Assembly: GCA_934247855.1 (NCBI GenBank)
Contig: CAKQKA010000082.1
Span: 1 to 6,973 of the forward strand
Source of the DNA: an uncultured Clostridia bacterium
GTDB taxonomy: Bacteria; Bacillota; Clostridia; Christensenellales; Borkfalkiaceae
DNA: 6,973 bases
Direction of reading: 5' to 3'
In this document: piece by piece, positions 1 to 5,351 of the stretch
Layout of the letters: each line of letters begins with the position of its first letter
Numbering within the stretch: position 1 is the stretch's first letter
Made by a program: the position numbers and the translations under genes
Notes under the pieces: model-generated
What the model was told of the DNA's origin: nothing
The model's input: the letters and a program-made list of their open reading frames with translations, nothing else
The model's database searches: none

Positions 1-270
1 GGTTTATAACAGGAAATTCAGTTATAAAAAAGCAAAAAATTTATCTCGTTCGATTATAACTTTTCAGGGTGTAAGCTCAGGGTTCGATTTGTTTATTAAC
101 GGCAAATATGTCGGATACAGTCAGGGAAGTCATTATCCGTCCGAGTTCGATGTTGGAGCTTTGCGACAGAATGGGATTTTACGTTATCGACGAAGCCGAC
201 ATTGAAACGCACGGCGCGTTCTTTATGGATGAAAAAACTGTATTTTTCGCAATATTTTGCCGCTTTTCCG
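1..270 (+). pseudogene. beta-galactosidase (GH2, LacZ-like) fragment with internal deletion and frameshift
   Basis: Two separate pieces of a family-2 beta-galactosidase lie side by side in different reading frames. From base 2 to about 154 one frame reads VYNRKF ... FQGVSSGFDLFINGKYVGYS, then QGSHYPSEFDV. This is the N-terminal sugar-binding domain signature (F-G-V-x-S-x-F...NGxxVGYSQGS). From about 138 to 270 another frame reads SSMLELCDRMGFYVIDEADI then ETHGAFF, ending at TGA 268-270. This matches the LacZ catalytic-domain segment (LCDRxGxYVxDEAxIETHG). In E. coli LacZ these segments lie roughly 180 residues apart, so an internal piece is missing and the frame has changed. Everything after ETHG, including the nucleophile region, is also absent. 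The 5' end runs off the window. The family is clear from the motifs; no functional product is expected. Confidence 0.85.
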
Positions 271-402
271 ATTGAAGAGCGTAAAAACGTATTCTTTTAG
301 CTGCATAAAAAAGCAAATTAACACACAAAAACGACAGCAACTTAAAAAAGTTGCCGCCGCCGTTAAACTATTTTATATTGGGTACACCCCAACATTTATT
401 GT
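271..402. other. gene-free AT-rich spacer between pseudogene fragments
   Basis: I see no convincing coding sequence on either strand. Two small inverted repeats are present: GCAACTT-aaaa-AAGTTGC at 337-354, and TTGGG-tacac-CCCAA at 378-392. The first is followed on the minus strand by a T-rich stretch and could be a weak terminator remnant. Neither has a clear role. Confidence 0.4.
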
Positions 403-434
403 AGAACTTTTTATTTTCCGAAAAAGTTCTTTTT
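403..434 (+). terminator. AT-rich intrinsic-terminator-like hairpin
   Basis: A perfect 10-bp stem, AGAACTTTTT (403-412) with AAAAAGTTCT (421-430), closes an 8-base loop and is followed by TTTT (431-434). In plus-strand reading this has terminator form, though the stem has only three G-C pairs. It would sit downstream of the decayed beta-galactosidase. It also overlaps the 3' end of the minus-strand fragment next to it, so its original partner is uncertain. Confidence 0.45.
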
Positions 435-669
435 ATAGTTTTGCGAAACGTCTTCTATTTTTGTCATAATTTCGGCGTTTTTACTCGCTATCACTTCGGC
501 AATTTTGCTTGCCGTACCTTTTCTTATAGCCTTTATTTCGGGTTCTGAATTATCGCATAAAAACCTTGCATATTTTACAAGTCTGAATGGACCGTAAACG
601 CGGTATTCGTTGCCTATGCGTTCTACAGCAACTGTTTTCAGATCTTTTACCGCTTGCTTTAAATGCCTT
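411..669 (-). pseudogene. C-terminal fragment of an unidentified protein
   Basis: Reading on the minus strand toward a TAA at 413-411, the open frame looks protein-like rather than random: a piece containing VERIGNEYRVYGPFRLVKYA, a charged helical stretch (KAIRKGTASKIAEVIASKNA), then a lysine-rich end, QNYKKNFFGK. I do not recognise the family. There is no credible start. The frame runs back only to a TTG near 704, with no ribosome binding site, and its first dozen codons are antisense to the glycosidase-like fragment that starts near 670. I therefore infer a 5'-truncated remnant whose break lies near 665-675. A short antisense artefact remains possible. Confidence 0.3.
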
Positions 670-999
670 TTAACCGAAGTCGGTAAGTGGGTAAAGGCGA
701 ACAAAGGCTTTATTTACGGTGCATATCCCGCAGATAACGAGTTTCAAGCCGAAAACGCCGATGTTTTAACCGACGGAGAAAAATATTACGCCGTGATTAA
801 AAACGTGAATATGAACGCAGATCCCAACGTTGCATTGGGCGGCGACGTTAGTGCTGTAAAATTAAGCTTTGCGGCAAAGCGGGCGAAATGGCTCGACAAC
901 GGTGAAAAAATCAAGATAAACAAAGACAATTCGTTTGCTGTAAAACCTTTCGATTACGGTAGAAGTTACTCGGTACGAGTTGCCGAAATAGACTTATAA
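670..999 (+). pseudogene. C-terminal fragment of a glycosidase, alpha-L-fucosidase (GH29)-like
   Basis: About 109 codons read in frame to a TAA at 997-999. The fragment begins LTEVGKWVKANKGFIYGAYP. This resembles the end of the catalytic domain of GH29 alpha-L-fucosidases, where a VGxWLxxNGExIY motif is usual. A beta-rich C-terminal tail follows, including DGEKYYAVIKNVN, then AKRAKWLDNGEKIKI and SYSVRVAEIDL, as expected of the small C-terminal domain of such enzymes. The catalytic part is absent. Upstream sequence in the same frame (610-669) is antisense to the neighbouring minus-strand fragment and does not look like fucosidase. The family call rests on a short motif and is tentative. With the GH2 remnant nearby it suggests a decayed glycan-use locus. 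Confidence 0.45.
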
Positions 1000-1030
1000 C
1001 GAACTCGAAACATAATAGACGAATGATCTT

Positions 1031-1054
1031 AATGGCACGATAAATGGCACGATA
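1031..1054. repeat. 12-bp tandem duplication
   Basis: AATGGCACGATA occurs twice in direct succession (1031-1042 and 1043-1054). It lies in the non-coding stretch after the glycosidase remnant. Two copies only, most simply a slippage duplication. Confidence 0.85.
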
Positions 1055-1171
1055 AAATTGTCTAAACGGCTACAATTTAAGGTTTTGGCTATATATGCAA
1101 CTTTTTTAAACCGTAAGCGTTTCTTTTCGGTACTCTGCTCTTGTCCTGACATGCCGGACGCGAATAAAATA

Positions 1172-1197
1172 CGCCGCAAACGAGTTGCGGCGATTTT
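1172..1197. terminator. bidirectional intrinsic-terminator-like hairpin
   Basis: A perfect 8-bp GC-rich stem, CGCCGCAA (1172-1179) with TTGCGGCG (1185-1192), closes a 5-base loop. On the plus strand it is followed by ATTTTGAC. On the minus strand it is followed by TATTTTATTCG. It is placed to end transcription of the small minus-strand ORF that stops at 1221, and possibly plus-strand readthrough from the left. The T tracts are short, so efficiency is uncertain. Confidence 0.55.
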
Positions 1198-1203
1198 GAC
1201 TAT

Positions 1204-1237
1204 TTAAACCGTTTAAGCGGCTAAGTTAAACCGTTTA
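1204..1237. repeat. pair of palindromic 12-bp direct repeats
   Basis: TTAAACCGTTTA occurs at 1204-1215 and 1226-1237, 22 bp apart, about two helical turns. The first copy extends to TTAAACCGTTTAA, a perfect 6-1-6 palindrome (1204-1216). A partial third version, TTTAAACCGT, lies at 1105-1114. Paired palindromes on one helix face could be operator sites. No adjacent regulator gene is visible, and the second copy overlaps the 3' end of the small minus-strand ORF, so a function is speculative. Confidence 0.5.
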
Positions 1238-1355
1238 TTGCGGCGAACAACGGTCTGATTCTCGGGCAACATCTTTTGTATTGCCTTACACAAGGTCTGC
1301 GTACGGGGCATCTTCTTCTGTGGAATTCGCACCCGATAAAACAAAGTCTGCACAT
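1221..1355 (-). CDS. possible small Cys/Arg-rich protein (44 aa)
   Basis: An ATG at 1355-1353 opens a 44-codon frame ending at TAG 1223-1221. The product begins MCRLCFIGCEFHRRRC and contains seven cysteines (residues 2, 5, 9, 16, 22, 29, 30) and about eleven arginines, with a hydrophobic end, PLFAAINGLT. There is no signal peptide. The CxxC at residues 2-5 and the later Cys pair could bind a metal, but this is inference. A GAGG Shine-Dalgarno (1366-1363) sits 7 nt before the start. It lies in the loop of a 9-bp hairpin whose stem contains the ATG. A terminator-like hairpin follows at 1172-1192. I do not recognise the family. A second frame beginning at GTG 1353 is also open for about 47 codons, so open frame alone is weak evidence. 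The gene could be spurious. Confidence 0.35.
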   Translation of the reverse strand: MCRLCFIGCEFHRRRCPVRRPCVRQYKRCCPRIRPLFAAINGLT

Positions 1356-1375
1356 ATTTTAACCTCAAAATATGT
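1352..1375 (-). promoter_or_regulatory. hairpin enclosing the Shine-Dalgarno and start codon of the small ORF
   Basis: On the minus strand ACATATTTT (1375-1367) pairs perfectly with AAAATATGT (1360-1352), around the loop GAGGTT (1366-1361). The loop holds the GAGG ribosome binding site, and the right arm contains the ATG of the 44-codon ORF. An almost all A-U stem over a start codon could melt with heat or be opened by a ribosome or protein. That role is inference; the base pairing is direct. Confidence 0.4.
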
Positions 1376-1467
1376 ATTTCTCTCAAAATACGTCCCTTAT
1401 CGGTTCGTGTTTTTTGTCGGGCATCCGTCGTTCATTACATAGTATTCCGTTGTTATATGAATTTGTT
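1376..1467. other. intergenic stretch with no recognised feature
   Basis: Between the small-ORF hairpin and the groEL terminator I see no gene and no promoter good enough to call. AT-rich hexamers such as TATAAC occur on the minus strand near 1455, but none pairs with a convincing -35 at proper spacing. Confidence 0.4.
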
Positions 1468-1497
1468 ACAAAAGGGCGAGGCATAATTGCCTCGCCC
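1468..1497 (-). terminator. intrinsic terminator of groESL
   Basis: On the minus strand GGGCGAGGC (1497-1489) pairs perfectly with GCCTCGCCC (1482-1474), plus one further A-T pair toward the loop. It is followed by TTTTGT (1473-1468). It lies 32 bp past the groEL stop codon. The GC-rich 9-bp stem is strong; the T run is only four bases. Confidence 0.8.
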
Positions 1498-1528
1498 GTA
1501 TTGTTATGCAGTTTTTTGCTTAATCGGC

Positions 1529-3154
1529 TTAGTACATACCGCCCATATTGCCGCCGGCGGGAGCTGCAGGCTCGGGTGCGGGAATATCTGTAACGATGCT
1601 TTCGGTTGTAAGCAAGGTCGATGCGATAGACGCAGCGTTTTGCAATGCCGATCTCGTAACCTTGGTAGGATCGATGATACCCGATTCGACCATATCGACG
1701 TACTCGTTGCGATAAGCGTCGAAACCATAATCGGCTTTCTTGGAAGTAACGATCTTGTTGACGATAACCGAACCGTCAAGACCTGCGTTTTTAGCAATTT
1801 GTCTGAGCGGGTCTTCTACTACGCGCAAAATGATTTCCGCGCCGGTCTTTTCTTCGCCGCTAAGCGTTGCAGCCAACTTTTTGAGTGCGGGGATAGTGCC
1901 GAGTAATGCAACTCCGCCGCCGGGAACGATACCTTCTTCCACGGCTGCTCTGGTTGCTGCAAGAGCGTCCTCGATACGCAGTTTCTTTTCTTTCATTTCC
2001 ACTTCGGTTGCCGCGCCGACGTTTACGACAGCTACGCCGCCTGCGAGTTTTGCAAGGCGTTCCTGCAATTTTTCTTTATCGTAATCGGATGTGGTTTCTT
2101 CGATTTGCGCGCGGATAGCGTTGATACGAGCCTTGATTTCTTCGGGATCGCCTGCGCCGTCAACGATGGTGGTGTTGTCTTTATCGACTTTAACCTGAGC
2201 GGCTTTGCCGAGCATATCGGGCGTGAAGTCTTTGAAATCGATACCGAGATCGGACGAAAGAACTCTGCCGCCTGTAAGAATGGCGATATCTTCGAGCATG
2301 GCTTTTCTTCTGTCGCCGAAACCGGGCGCTTTAACGGCTACGCAGTTGAATACGCCTTTGAGTTTGTTAACGACGAGTGCCGCAAGGGCGTCGCCTTCGA
2401 CCTCTTCGGCGATAATGAGCAAGCGTTGACCTTGCTGCGCGATAGGTTCGATTATGGGCAAAATCTCCTGGATAGAAGAAATTTTCTTATCGGTTATAAA
2501 GATGAGAGGGTTATCGAGTACGGCTTCCATCTTGTCTGTATTGGTTACCATATAAGCGGAGGCGTAGCCTCTGTCGAACTGCATGCCTTCAACGGTGGTG
2601 AGTTCTGTCTTCATGGTCTTACTTTCCTGAATGGTTATAACGCCGTCTTTGCCGACTTTTTCCATAGCGTCGGAGATCAGTTTGCCGACCTCTTCGTCGC
2701 CTGCGGAAATAGAAGCAACCTGCGCGATGGCAGTCTTGCCGCTGACGGGTTTGCTCTTTTTCTTAAGTTCGTCAACAGCGACTTCAACGGCTTTCATAAT
2801 GCCTTTCTTAAGCATGATGGGGTTAGCGCCTGCGGCGAGGTTTTTCATGCCTTCGCGAATCATGCCCTGAGCGAGTACGACTGCTGTAGTCGTTCCGTCG
2901 CCGGCAACATCGTTGGTTTTGGTCGAAACCTCTTTAACGAGTTGTGCGCCCATATTTTCAAACGGGTCTTCGAGTTCGATTTCCTTGGCGATGGTAACGC
3001 CGTCGTTGGTAATCAGCGGAGCGCCGTACTTTTTATCGAGTACAACGTTTCTGCCCTTAGGTCCTAACGTGATTTTAACCGTATCGGCGAGGGTGTTAAC
3101 GCCGTTTACCAATGCTTTTCTTGCCTCTTCGCCGTATTTTATCTGTTTAGCCAT
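1529..3154 (-). CDS. groEL: chaperonin GroEL (60 kDa, Cpn60/Hsp60)
   Basis: This is the large subunit of the cytosolic ATP-driven folding chamber, which works with GroES. The 541 residues match the usual length. Visible landmarks are the ATP-binding LGPKGRNVVLD (30-40), TNDGVTIAKEI (50-60, with the conserved Asp51), VAGDGTTTA (83-91, with Asp86), RIEDALAATR (393-402, with catalytic Asp396), and the chaperonin signature AAVEEGIVPGGG (403-414). The start at ATG 3154 gives the standard MAKQIKYGEEAR beginning, and a perfect AGGAGG (3170-3165) lies 10 nt upstream. The C-terminus is Ala/Pro-rich and ends GGNMGGMY, a short version of the Gly-Met tail with an unusual final Tyr. It follows groES by 44 bp in one operon and is followed by its own terminator. 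It is probably repressed by HrcA through the CIRCE element upstream of groES. Family assignment is certain. Confidence 0.99.
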   Translation of the reverse strand: MAKQIKYGEEARKALVNGVNTLADTVKITLGPKGRNVVLDKKYGAPLITNDGVTIAKEIELEDPFENMGAQLVKEVSTKTNDVAGDGTTTAVVLAQGMIREGMKNLAAGANPIMLKKGIMKAVEVAVDELKKKSKPVSGKTAIAQVASISAGDEEVGKLISDAMEKVGKDGVITIQESKTMKTELTTVEGMQFDRGYASAYMVTNTDKMEAVLDNPLIFITDKKISSIQEILPIIEPIAQQGQRLLIIAEEVEGDALAALVVNKLKGVFNCVAVKAPGFGDRRKAMLEDIAILTGGRVLSSDLGIDFKDFTPDMLGKAAQVKVDKDNTTIVDGAGDPEEIKARINAIRAQIEETTSDYDKEKLQERLAKLAGGVAVVNVGAATEVEMKEKKLRIEDALAATRAAVEEGIVPGGGVALLGTIPALKKLAATLSGEEKTGAEIILRVVEDPLRQIAKNAGLDGSVIVNKIVTSKKADYGFDAYRNEYVDMVESGIIDPTKVTRSALQNAASIASTLLTTESIVTDIPAPEPAAPAGGNMGGMY

Positions 3155-3198
3155 AATTAAAAATCCTCCTTAAAACTTTTTTGTCAAGCCCGAAAACT

Positions 3199-3486
3199 TT
3201 ACTGTTCGACTATAGCGAGAATGTCGCTCTGACGAATAATCGTAAGTTCTTCGCCGTCGATTTTGAATTCGCTTCCCGAATATTTGGCGTAAAGAACTAC
3301 GTCGCCTTCCTTAACCTGCATTTTAACTTCGTTACCGTCGACCATTCCGCCGGGTCCTACCGCAACTACGACTGCGGTCTGCGATTTTTCCTGCGAGGAA
3401 GAGGGGAGTATAAATCCGCTCTTGGTCGTATCTTCTTTCTTCGTTGCTTTCACAACAACTTTGTCAAACAAAGGTTTAACTTTCAT
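3199..3486 (-). CDS. groES: co-chaperonin GroES (10 kDa, Cpn10)
   Basis: This is the heptameric lid of the GroEL chamber. The 95-residue length is normal. The start, MKVKPLFDKVVVK, is typical of the family. The GroEL-binding mobile loop is at about residues 16-33 (KKEDTTKSGFILPSSSQE), with a hydrophobic FIL tripeptide in place of the common IVL. VVAVGPGG follows, then the EGDVVLYAKYSGSEFKIDGEE core and a typical ending, SDILAIVE. GGAGG (3499-3495) lies 8 nt before the ATG. It is the first gene of the groESL operon, 44 bp ahead of groEL, behind a leader of roughly 195 nt that starts at the CIRCE operator. Nothing essential is missing. Confidence 0.98.
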   Translation of the reverse strand: MKVKPLFDKVVVKATKKEDTTKSGFILPSSSQEKSQTAVVVAVGPGGMVDGNEVKMQVKEGDVVLYAKYSGSEFKIDGEELTIIRQSDILAIVEQ

Positions 3487-3633
3487 TTCGGTTTCCTCCG
3501 ATTTTATTCATTATATGAAGTCGGTGCTTTGCGGCTGCGTACTTTTTTTGCTTTGCTCTGTGTGAGTGCGTTGCAAATAACTCGCCGCATTGCCGAGCGA
3601 ATATAAGAGTTCAGCCGTTTTGCGCTATTTGTT

Positions 3634-3642
3634 TTAGCACTC
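3634..3642. promoter_or_regulatory. orphan CIRCE half-site
   Basis: TTAGCACTC occurs here as an exact copy of the left half of the full CIRCE, 23 bp from that half, and the match extends one base to TTAGCACTCT. The matching right half expected at 3652-3660 is absent (TTGTCTTAG). It may be a degraded second operator or a partial duplication. Confidence 0.6.
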
Positions 3643-3656
3643 TCGGTCTGCTTGTC

Positions 3657-3683
3657 TTAGCACTCTTCTTTCACGACTGCTAA
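3657..3683. promoter_or_regulatory. CIRCE element (HrcA operator)
   Basis: TTAGCACTC (3657-3665), nine bases, then GACTGCTAA (3675-3683). The consensus is TTAGCACTC-N9-GAGTGCTAA, so there is one mismatch, C for G at 3677. It sits immediately downstream of the groESL -10 box and covers the expected start of transcription, where bound HrcA repressor would block initiation. Heat-shock control of groESL by HrcA is established for this class of operator. The hrcA gene itself is not in the window. Confidence 0.95.
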
Positions 3684-3687
3684 TACT

Positions 3688-3715
3688 ATTATAGTCGGCA
3701 AAACAAAAATGTCAA
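3688..3715 (-). promoter_or_regulatory. sigma-A promoter of groESL
   Basis: On the minus strand a perfect TTGACA (3715-3710) and a perfect TATAAT (3693-3688) are separated by 16 bp. Transcription should begin near 3681, inside the CIRCE element. A fully consensus promoter held down by a repressor fits a CIRCE-controlled operon. Confidence 0.93.
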
Positions 3716-3770
3716 TAGTTTTATGCGCTTTTTTTTCAAAAAAATATTAAGCGGCAACTAAGAATTTTTT

Positions 3771-3791
3771 TTTGCGATATTATAGCGCAAA
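3771..3791. repeat. inverted repeat upstream of the cyclophilin promoter
   Basis: TTTGCG (3771-3776) and CGCAAA (3786-3791) flank nine AT-rich bases, just upstream of the -35 box at 3795. It could be a small operator or a chance palindrome. No matching regulator is known to me. Confidence 0.35.
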
Positions 3792-3794
3792 TAA

Positions 3795-3823
3795 TTGCAA
3801 AAAACGACAGCGTATGGTAAAAT
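3795..3823 (+). promoter_or_regulatory. promoter of the cyclophilin-dcd unit (extended -10)
   Basis: TTGCAA (3795-3800) and TAAAAT (3818-3823) are spaced by 17 bp, with a TG dinucleotide at 3815-3816 giving an extended -10. The predicted start near 3830 leaves a leader of about 28 nt before the ATG at 3858. It is divergent from the groESL promoter and shows no CIRCE of its own. Confidence 0.75.
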
Positions 3824-3857
3824 GTGCAATGACATTTACAGTGGAGATTGTTGTAAC

Positions 3858-4379
3858 ATGAGCACCAGACCGATTGTAACCATAACAATGAGCGACGGCG
3901 GCGTTATGAAAGCCGAGCTGTACCCCGAAATCGCGCCTAATACGGTAAATAACTTTATAAGCCTTGCAAAAAGCGGATTTTATAACGGTATTATTTTTCA
4001 TCGCGTTATCGAAGGCTTTATGATTCAGGGCGGAGATCCTACAGGAACGGGTATGGGCGGACCGGGATATTCGATTAAAGGCGAGTTTTCCGCGAACGGC
4101 TTCAAAAACGACCTTAAACATTCGCGTGGGGTGCTTTCGATGGCGAGATCGGCAAGACCGAACTCCGCAGGATCTCAATTCTTCATTATGCACGATAACG
4201 CTCCGCATCTCGACGGGCAGTACGCCGCTTTCGGCAAACTTACCGAAGGGTACGACGTGCTCGACTCTATTGCGGAAACGCGCACCGATTACAGCGATAG
4301 ACCGTATGACGAACAACGCATTAAATCTATGACGGTGGAAACTTTCGGCGTTGACTATCCCGCACCCGAAAAGTGCTGA
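3858..4379 (+). CDS. cyclophilin-type peptidyl-prolyl cis-trans isomerase
   Basis: It catalyses cis-trans isomerisation of Xaa-Pro bonds in folding proteins, probably in the cytoplasm since no signal peptide is present. The 173 residues are one cyclophilin domain. Motifs in order are NTVNNFISL (28-36), FHRVIEGFMIQGGDPTGTG (48-66, with catalytic Arg50 and the QGGD 57-60), RGVLSMARS (90-98), NSAGSQFFI (102-110) and LDGQYAAFGKL (118-128). The Trp that binds cyclosporin in human cyclophilin A is replaced by His117, as is common in bacteria. I chose ATG 3858 because GTGGAG lies 11 nt upstream. An in-frame TTG at 3795 would add 21 unlike residues and overlaps the promoter. It is the first gene of the unit leading to dcd. 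A hairpin with a 7-bp stem (4362-4368 with 4392-4398) spans its stop codon but lacks a T run. Confidence 0.97.
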   Translation: MSTRPIVTITMSDGGVMKAELYPEIAPNTVNNFISLAKSGFYNGIIFHRVIEGFMIQGGDPTGTGMGGPGYSIKGEFSANGFKNDLKHSRGVLSMARSARPNSAGSQFFIMHDNAPHLDGQYAAFGKLTEGYDVLDSIAETRTDYSDRPYDEQRIKSMTVETFGVDYPAPEKC

Positions 4380-4429
4380 TCGGCTTTACTGCGGGTGCAT
4401 TAAATAATATATAAAATTCTGCAAAAAAT

Positions 4430-4699
4430 ATGATTCATTCGATGTGTGGCGGCGGGCTGAAAGATAACGAAATTTTATCTTTTGCCAAAGTAACGTTTGA
4501 CGATAATCCGCTTGCCGAAAAACGTCCTTATTGGTACAAATGCGCAATAATCGGGCTTAATGTGGGTGAAAAAGTGCTTGCGCCGTTCGGGAAAGACGGC
4601 CGAGAATACGTCGCGACCATTGTGCGCGTAGATCGCGCGTCCGAACAAACTCCGCCGATGCCGCTCGGCAGAATGGGCAGCATTACAAAGCGGGCATAG
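4430..4699 (+). CDS. small protein with PriA-N-terminus-like motif (89 aa)
   Basis: The frame runs from ATG 4430 to TAG 4699. Its core reads VTFDDNPLAEKRPYWYKC, then LNVGEKVLAPFG (residues 44-55) and YVATIVRVDR. This pattern of VxxxNPL, a GxxVLxPFG turn and a trailing IVxxV strand recalls the N-terminal DNA-binding domain of the primosomal helicase PriA, though here it stands alone with no helicase domain. The resemblance is my inference from motif shape. No Shine-Dalgarno precedes ATG 4430 or the alternative ATG at 4442, so the start is uncertain. It lies 50 bp after the cyclophilin gene and 25 bp before dcd on the same strand, with no terminator between. It is probably co-transcribed. I see no transmembrane segment or signal peptide. 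Confidence 0.7.
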   Translation: MIHSMCGGGLKDNEILSFAKVTFDDNPLAEKRPYWYKCAIIGLNVGEKVLAPFGKDGREYVATIVRVDRASEQTPPMPLGRMGSITKRA

Positions 4700-4724
4700 C
4701 TTTTACGATTTACAGGAGAAAAAA

Positions 4725-5249
4725 ATGATTTTATCCGGAAAAGAAATAATAAAAAGACAGGGCAAGGAAATAGAGATTACGCCGTTCAACCTTGATCAGG
4801 TTAACCCTAACAGTTATAATCTACGTTTGCATAACGAAATGTTGGTGTACGACGAAGACGTGCTCGACATGAAAAAGCCCAACGCATATCATAAAATAAT
4901 AATACCCGAGGAAGGCTTAGTGCTTACGCCGGGCAAACTATACCTCGGCAGAACGGTCGAACATACCCGCACTGATAAGTTTGTTCCTATGTTAGAGGGG
5001 CGCTCGTCGGTCGGCAGGTTGGGCTTATGCATACATATAACCGCGGGTTTCGGCGATGTCGGATTCAACGGGTTCTGGACTCTTGAATTATATTGCGTTC
5101 AGCCTATAAAAATATATCCGAACGTGGAAATTTGTCAGATTTATTATCACACGATTGACGGCGATTACGATTCATATAAGAGCGGCAAATACAACAACAA
5201 CGAAAGCGTTCAGCCGAGCATGCTCTATAAAGATTTTTTAAAAAAATAA
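4725..5249 (+). CDS. dcd: dCTP deaminase family protein (Dcd; mono- or bifunctional)
   Basis: Dcd enzymes deaminate dCTP to dUTP, and bifunctional members go on to dUMP, feeding thymidylate synthesis. The 174 residues form one dUTPase-like fold of normal length. Motifs seen: MILSGKEI at the start, NLDQVNPNSYNLRL (22-35), LTPGKLYLGRTVE (67-79), the nucleotide-binding EGRSSVGRLGL (91-101), HITAGFGDVGFNGFWTLEL (104-122, with the catalytic Glu121), and the C-terminal segment YKSGKYNNN (151-159), which resembles the lid region of this family. The TAGF-xD-xGFxG form resembles bifunctional DCD-DUT enzymes, which read TAGW/F-ID-PGF/AGF, more than E. coli Dcd (TAHRIDPGW). Here the usual Ile before Asp111 is Gly. 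AGGAG (4714-4718) lies 6 nt before the ATG. A strong terminator follows 22 bp after the stop. Confidence 0.95.
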   Translation: MILSGKEIIKRQGKEIEITPFNLDQVNPNSYNLRLHNEMLVYDEDVLDMKKPNAYHKIIIPEEGLVLTPGKLYLGRTVEHTRTDKFVPMLEGRSSVGRLGLCIHITAGFGDVGFNGFWTLELYCVQPIKIYPNVEICQIYYHTIDGDYDSYKSGKYNNNESVQPSMLYKDFLKK

Positions 5250-5271
5250 TTTAATAGCAAATTTTTTCGCA

Positions 5272-5318
5272 GGCGACGGTGAAATGCAGGTTTTGCATAT
5301 TGCTGTCGTCTTTTTTTT
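5272..5318 (+). terminator. intrinsic terminator after dcd
   Basis: A 17-position stem (5272-5288 with 5294-5310) has one A-A mismatch and four G-T wobbles. It closes a GGTTT loop and is followed directly by eight T (5311-5318). It ends the cyclophilin-dcd transcription unit. Confidence 0.92.
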
Positions 5319-5351
5319 GTAATTTTTATTAAAATCGAAAAAATTTAAAAT

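Noticed and set aside
81..92. tRNA T-loop-like GGTTCGATT
   Set aside because: It lies inside the GH2 fragment, and no cloverleaf can be formed around it.
994..1179. 61-codon minus-strand frame after the small Cys-rich ORF
   Set aside because: Its apparent TTG start lies inside the terminator-like hairpin and there is no Shine-Dalgarno. Part of the frame is the 12-bp tandem repeat read as FIVPFIVP, and I see no known motif.
2105..3067. 320-codon plus-strand open frame across groEL
   Set aside because: It is fully antisense to groEL and arises from that gene's codon bias. It has no start signal and no recognisable motif.
3504..3590. 28-codon basic upstream ORF in the groES leader (minus strand)
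   Set aside because: It ends just before the groES ribosome binding site, which would suit a leader peptide, but it has no Shine-Dalgarno and no distinctive composition beyond Lys/Arg. Chance is likely.
3795..3857. Longer cyclophilin start at TTG 3795
   Set aside because: The added residues are not cyclophilin-like, the TTG is the -35 hexamer, and a ribosome binding site precedes ATG 3858.
3780..4316. 178-codon minus-strand frame opposite the cyclophilin gene
   Set aside because: It is the antisense shadow of a clear cyclophilin gene and shows no domain.
4362..4398. Terminator between the cyclophilin gene and the 89-codon gene
   Set aside because: There is a 7-bp stem, but the loop is long and no T run follows, so it is not a convincing intrinsic terminator.
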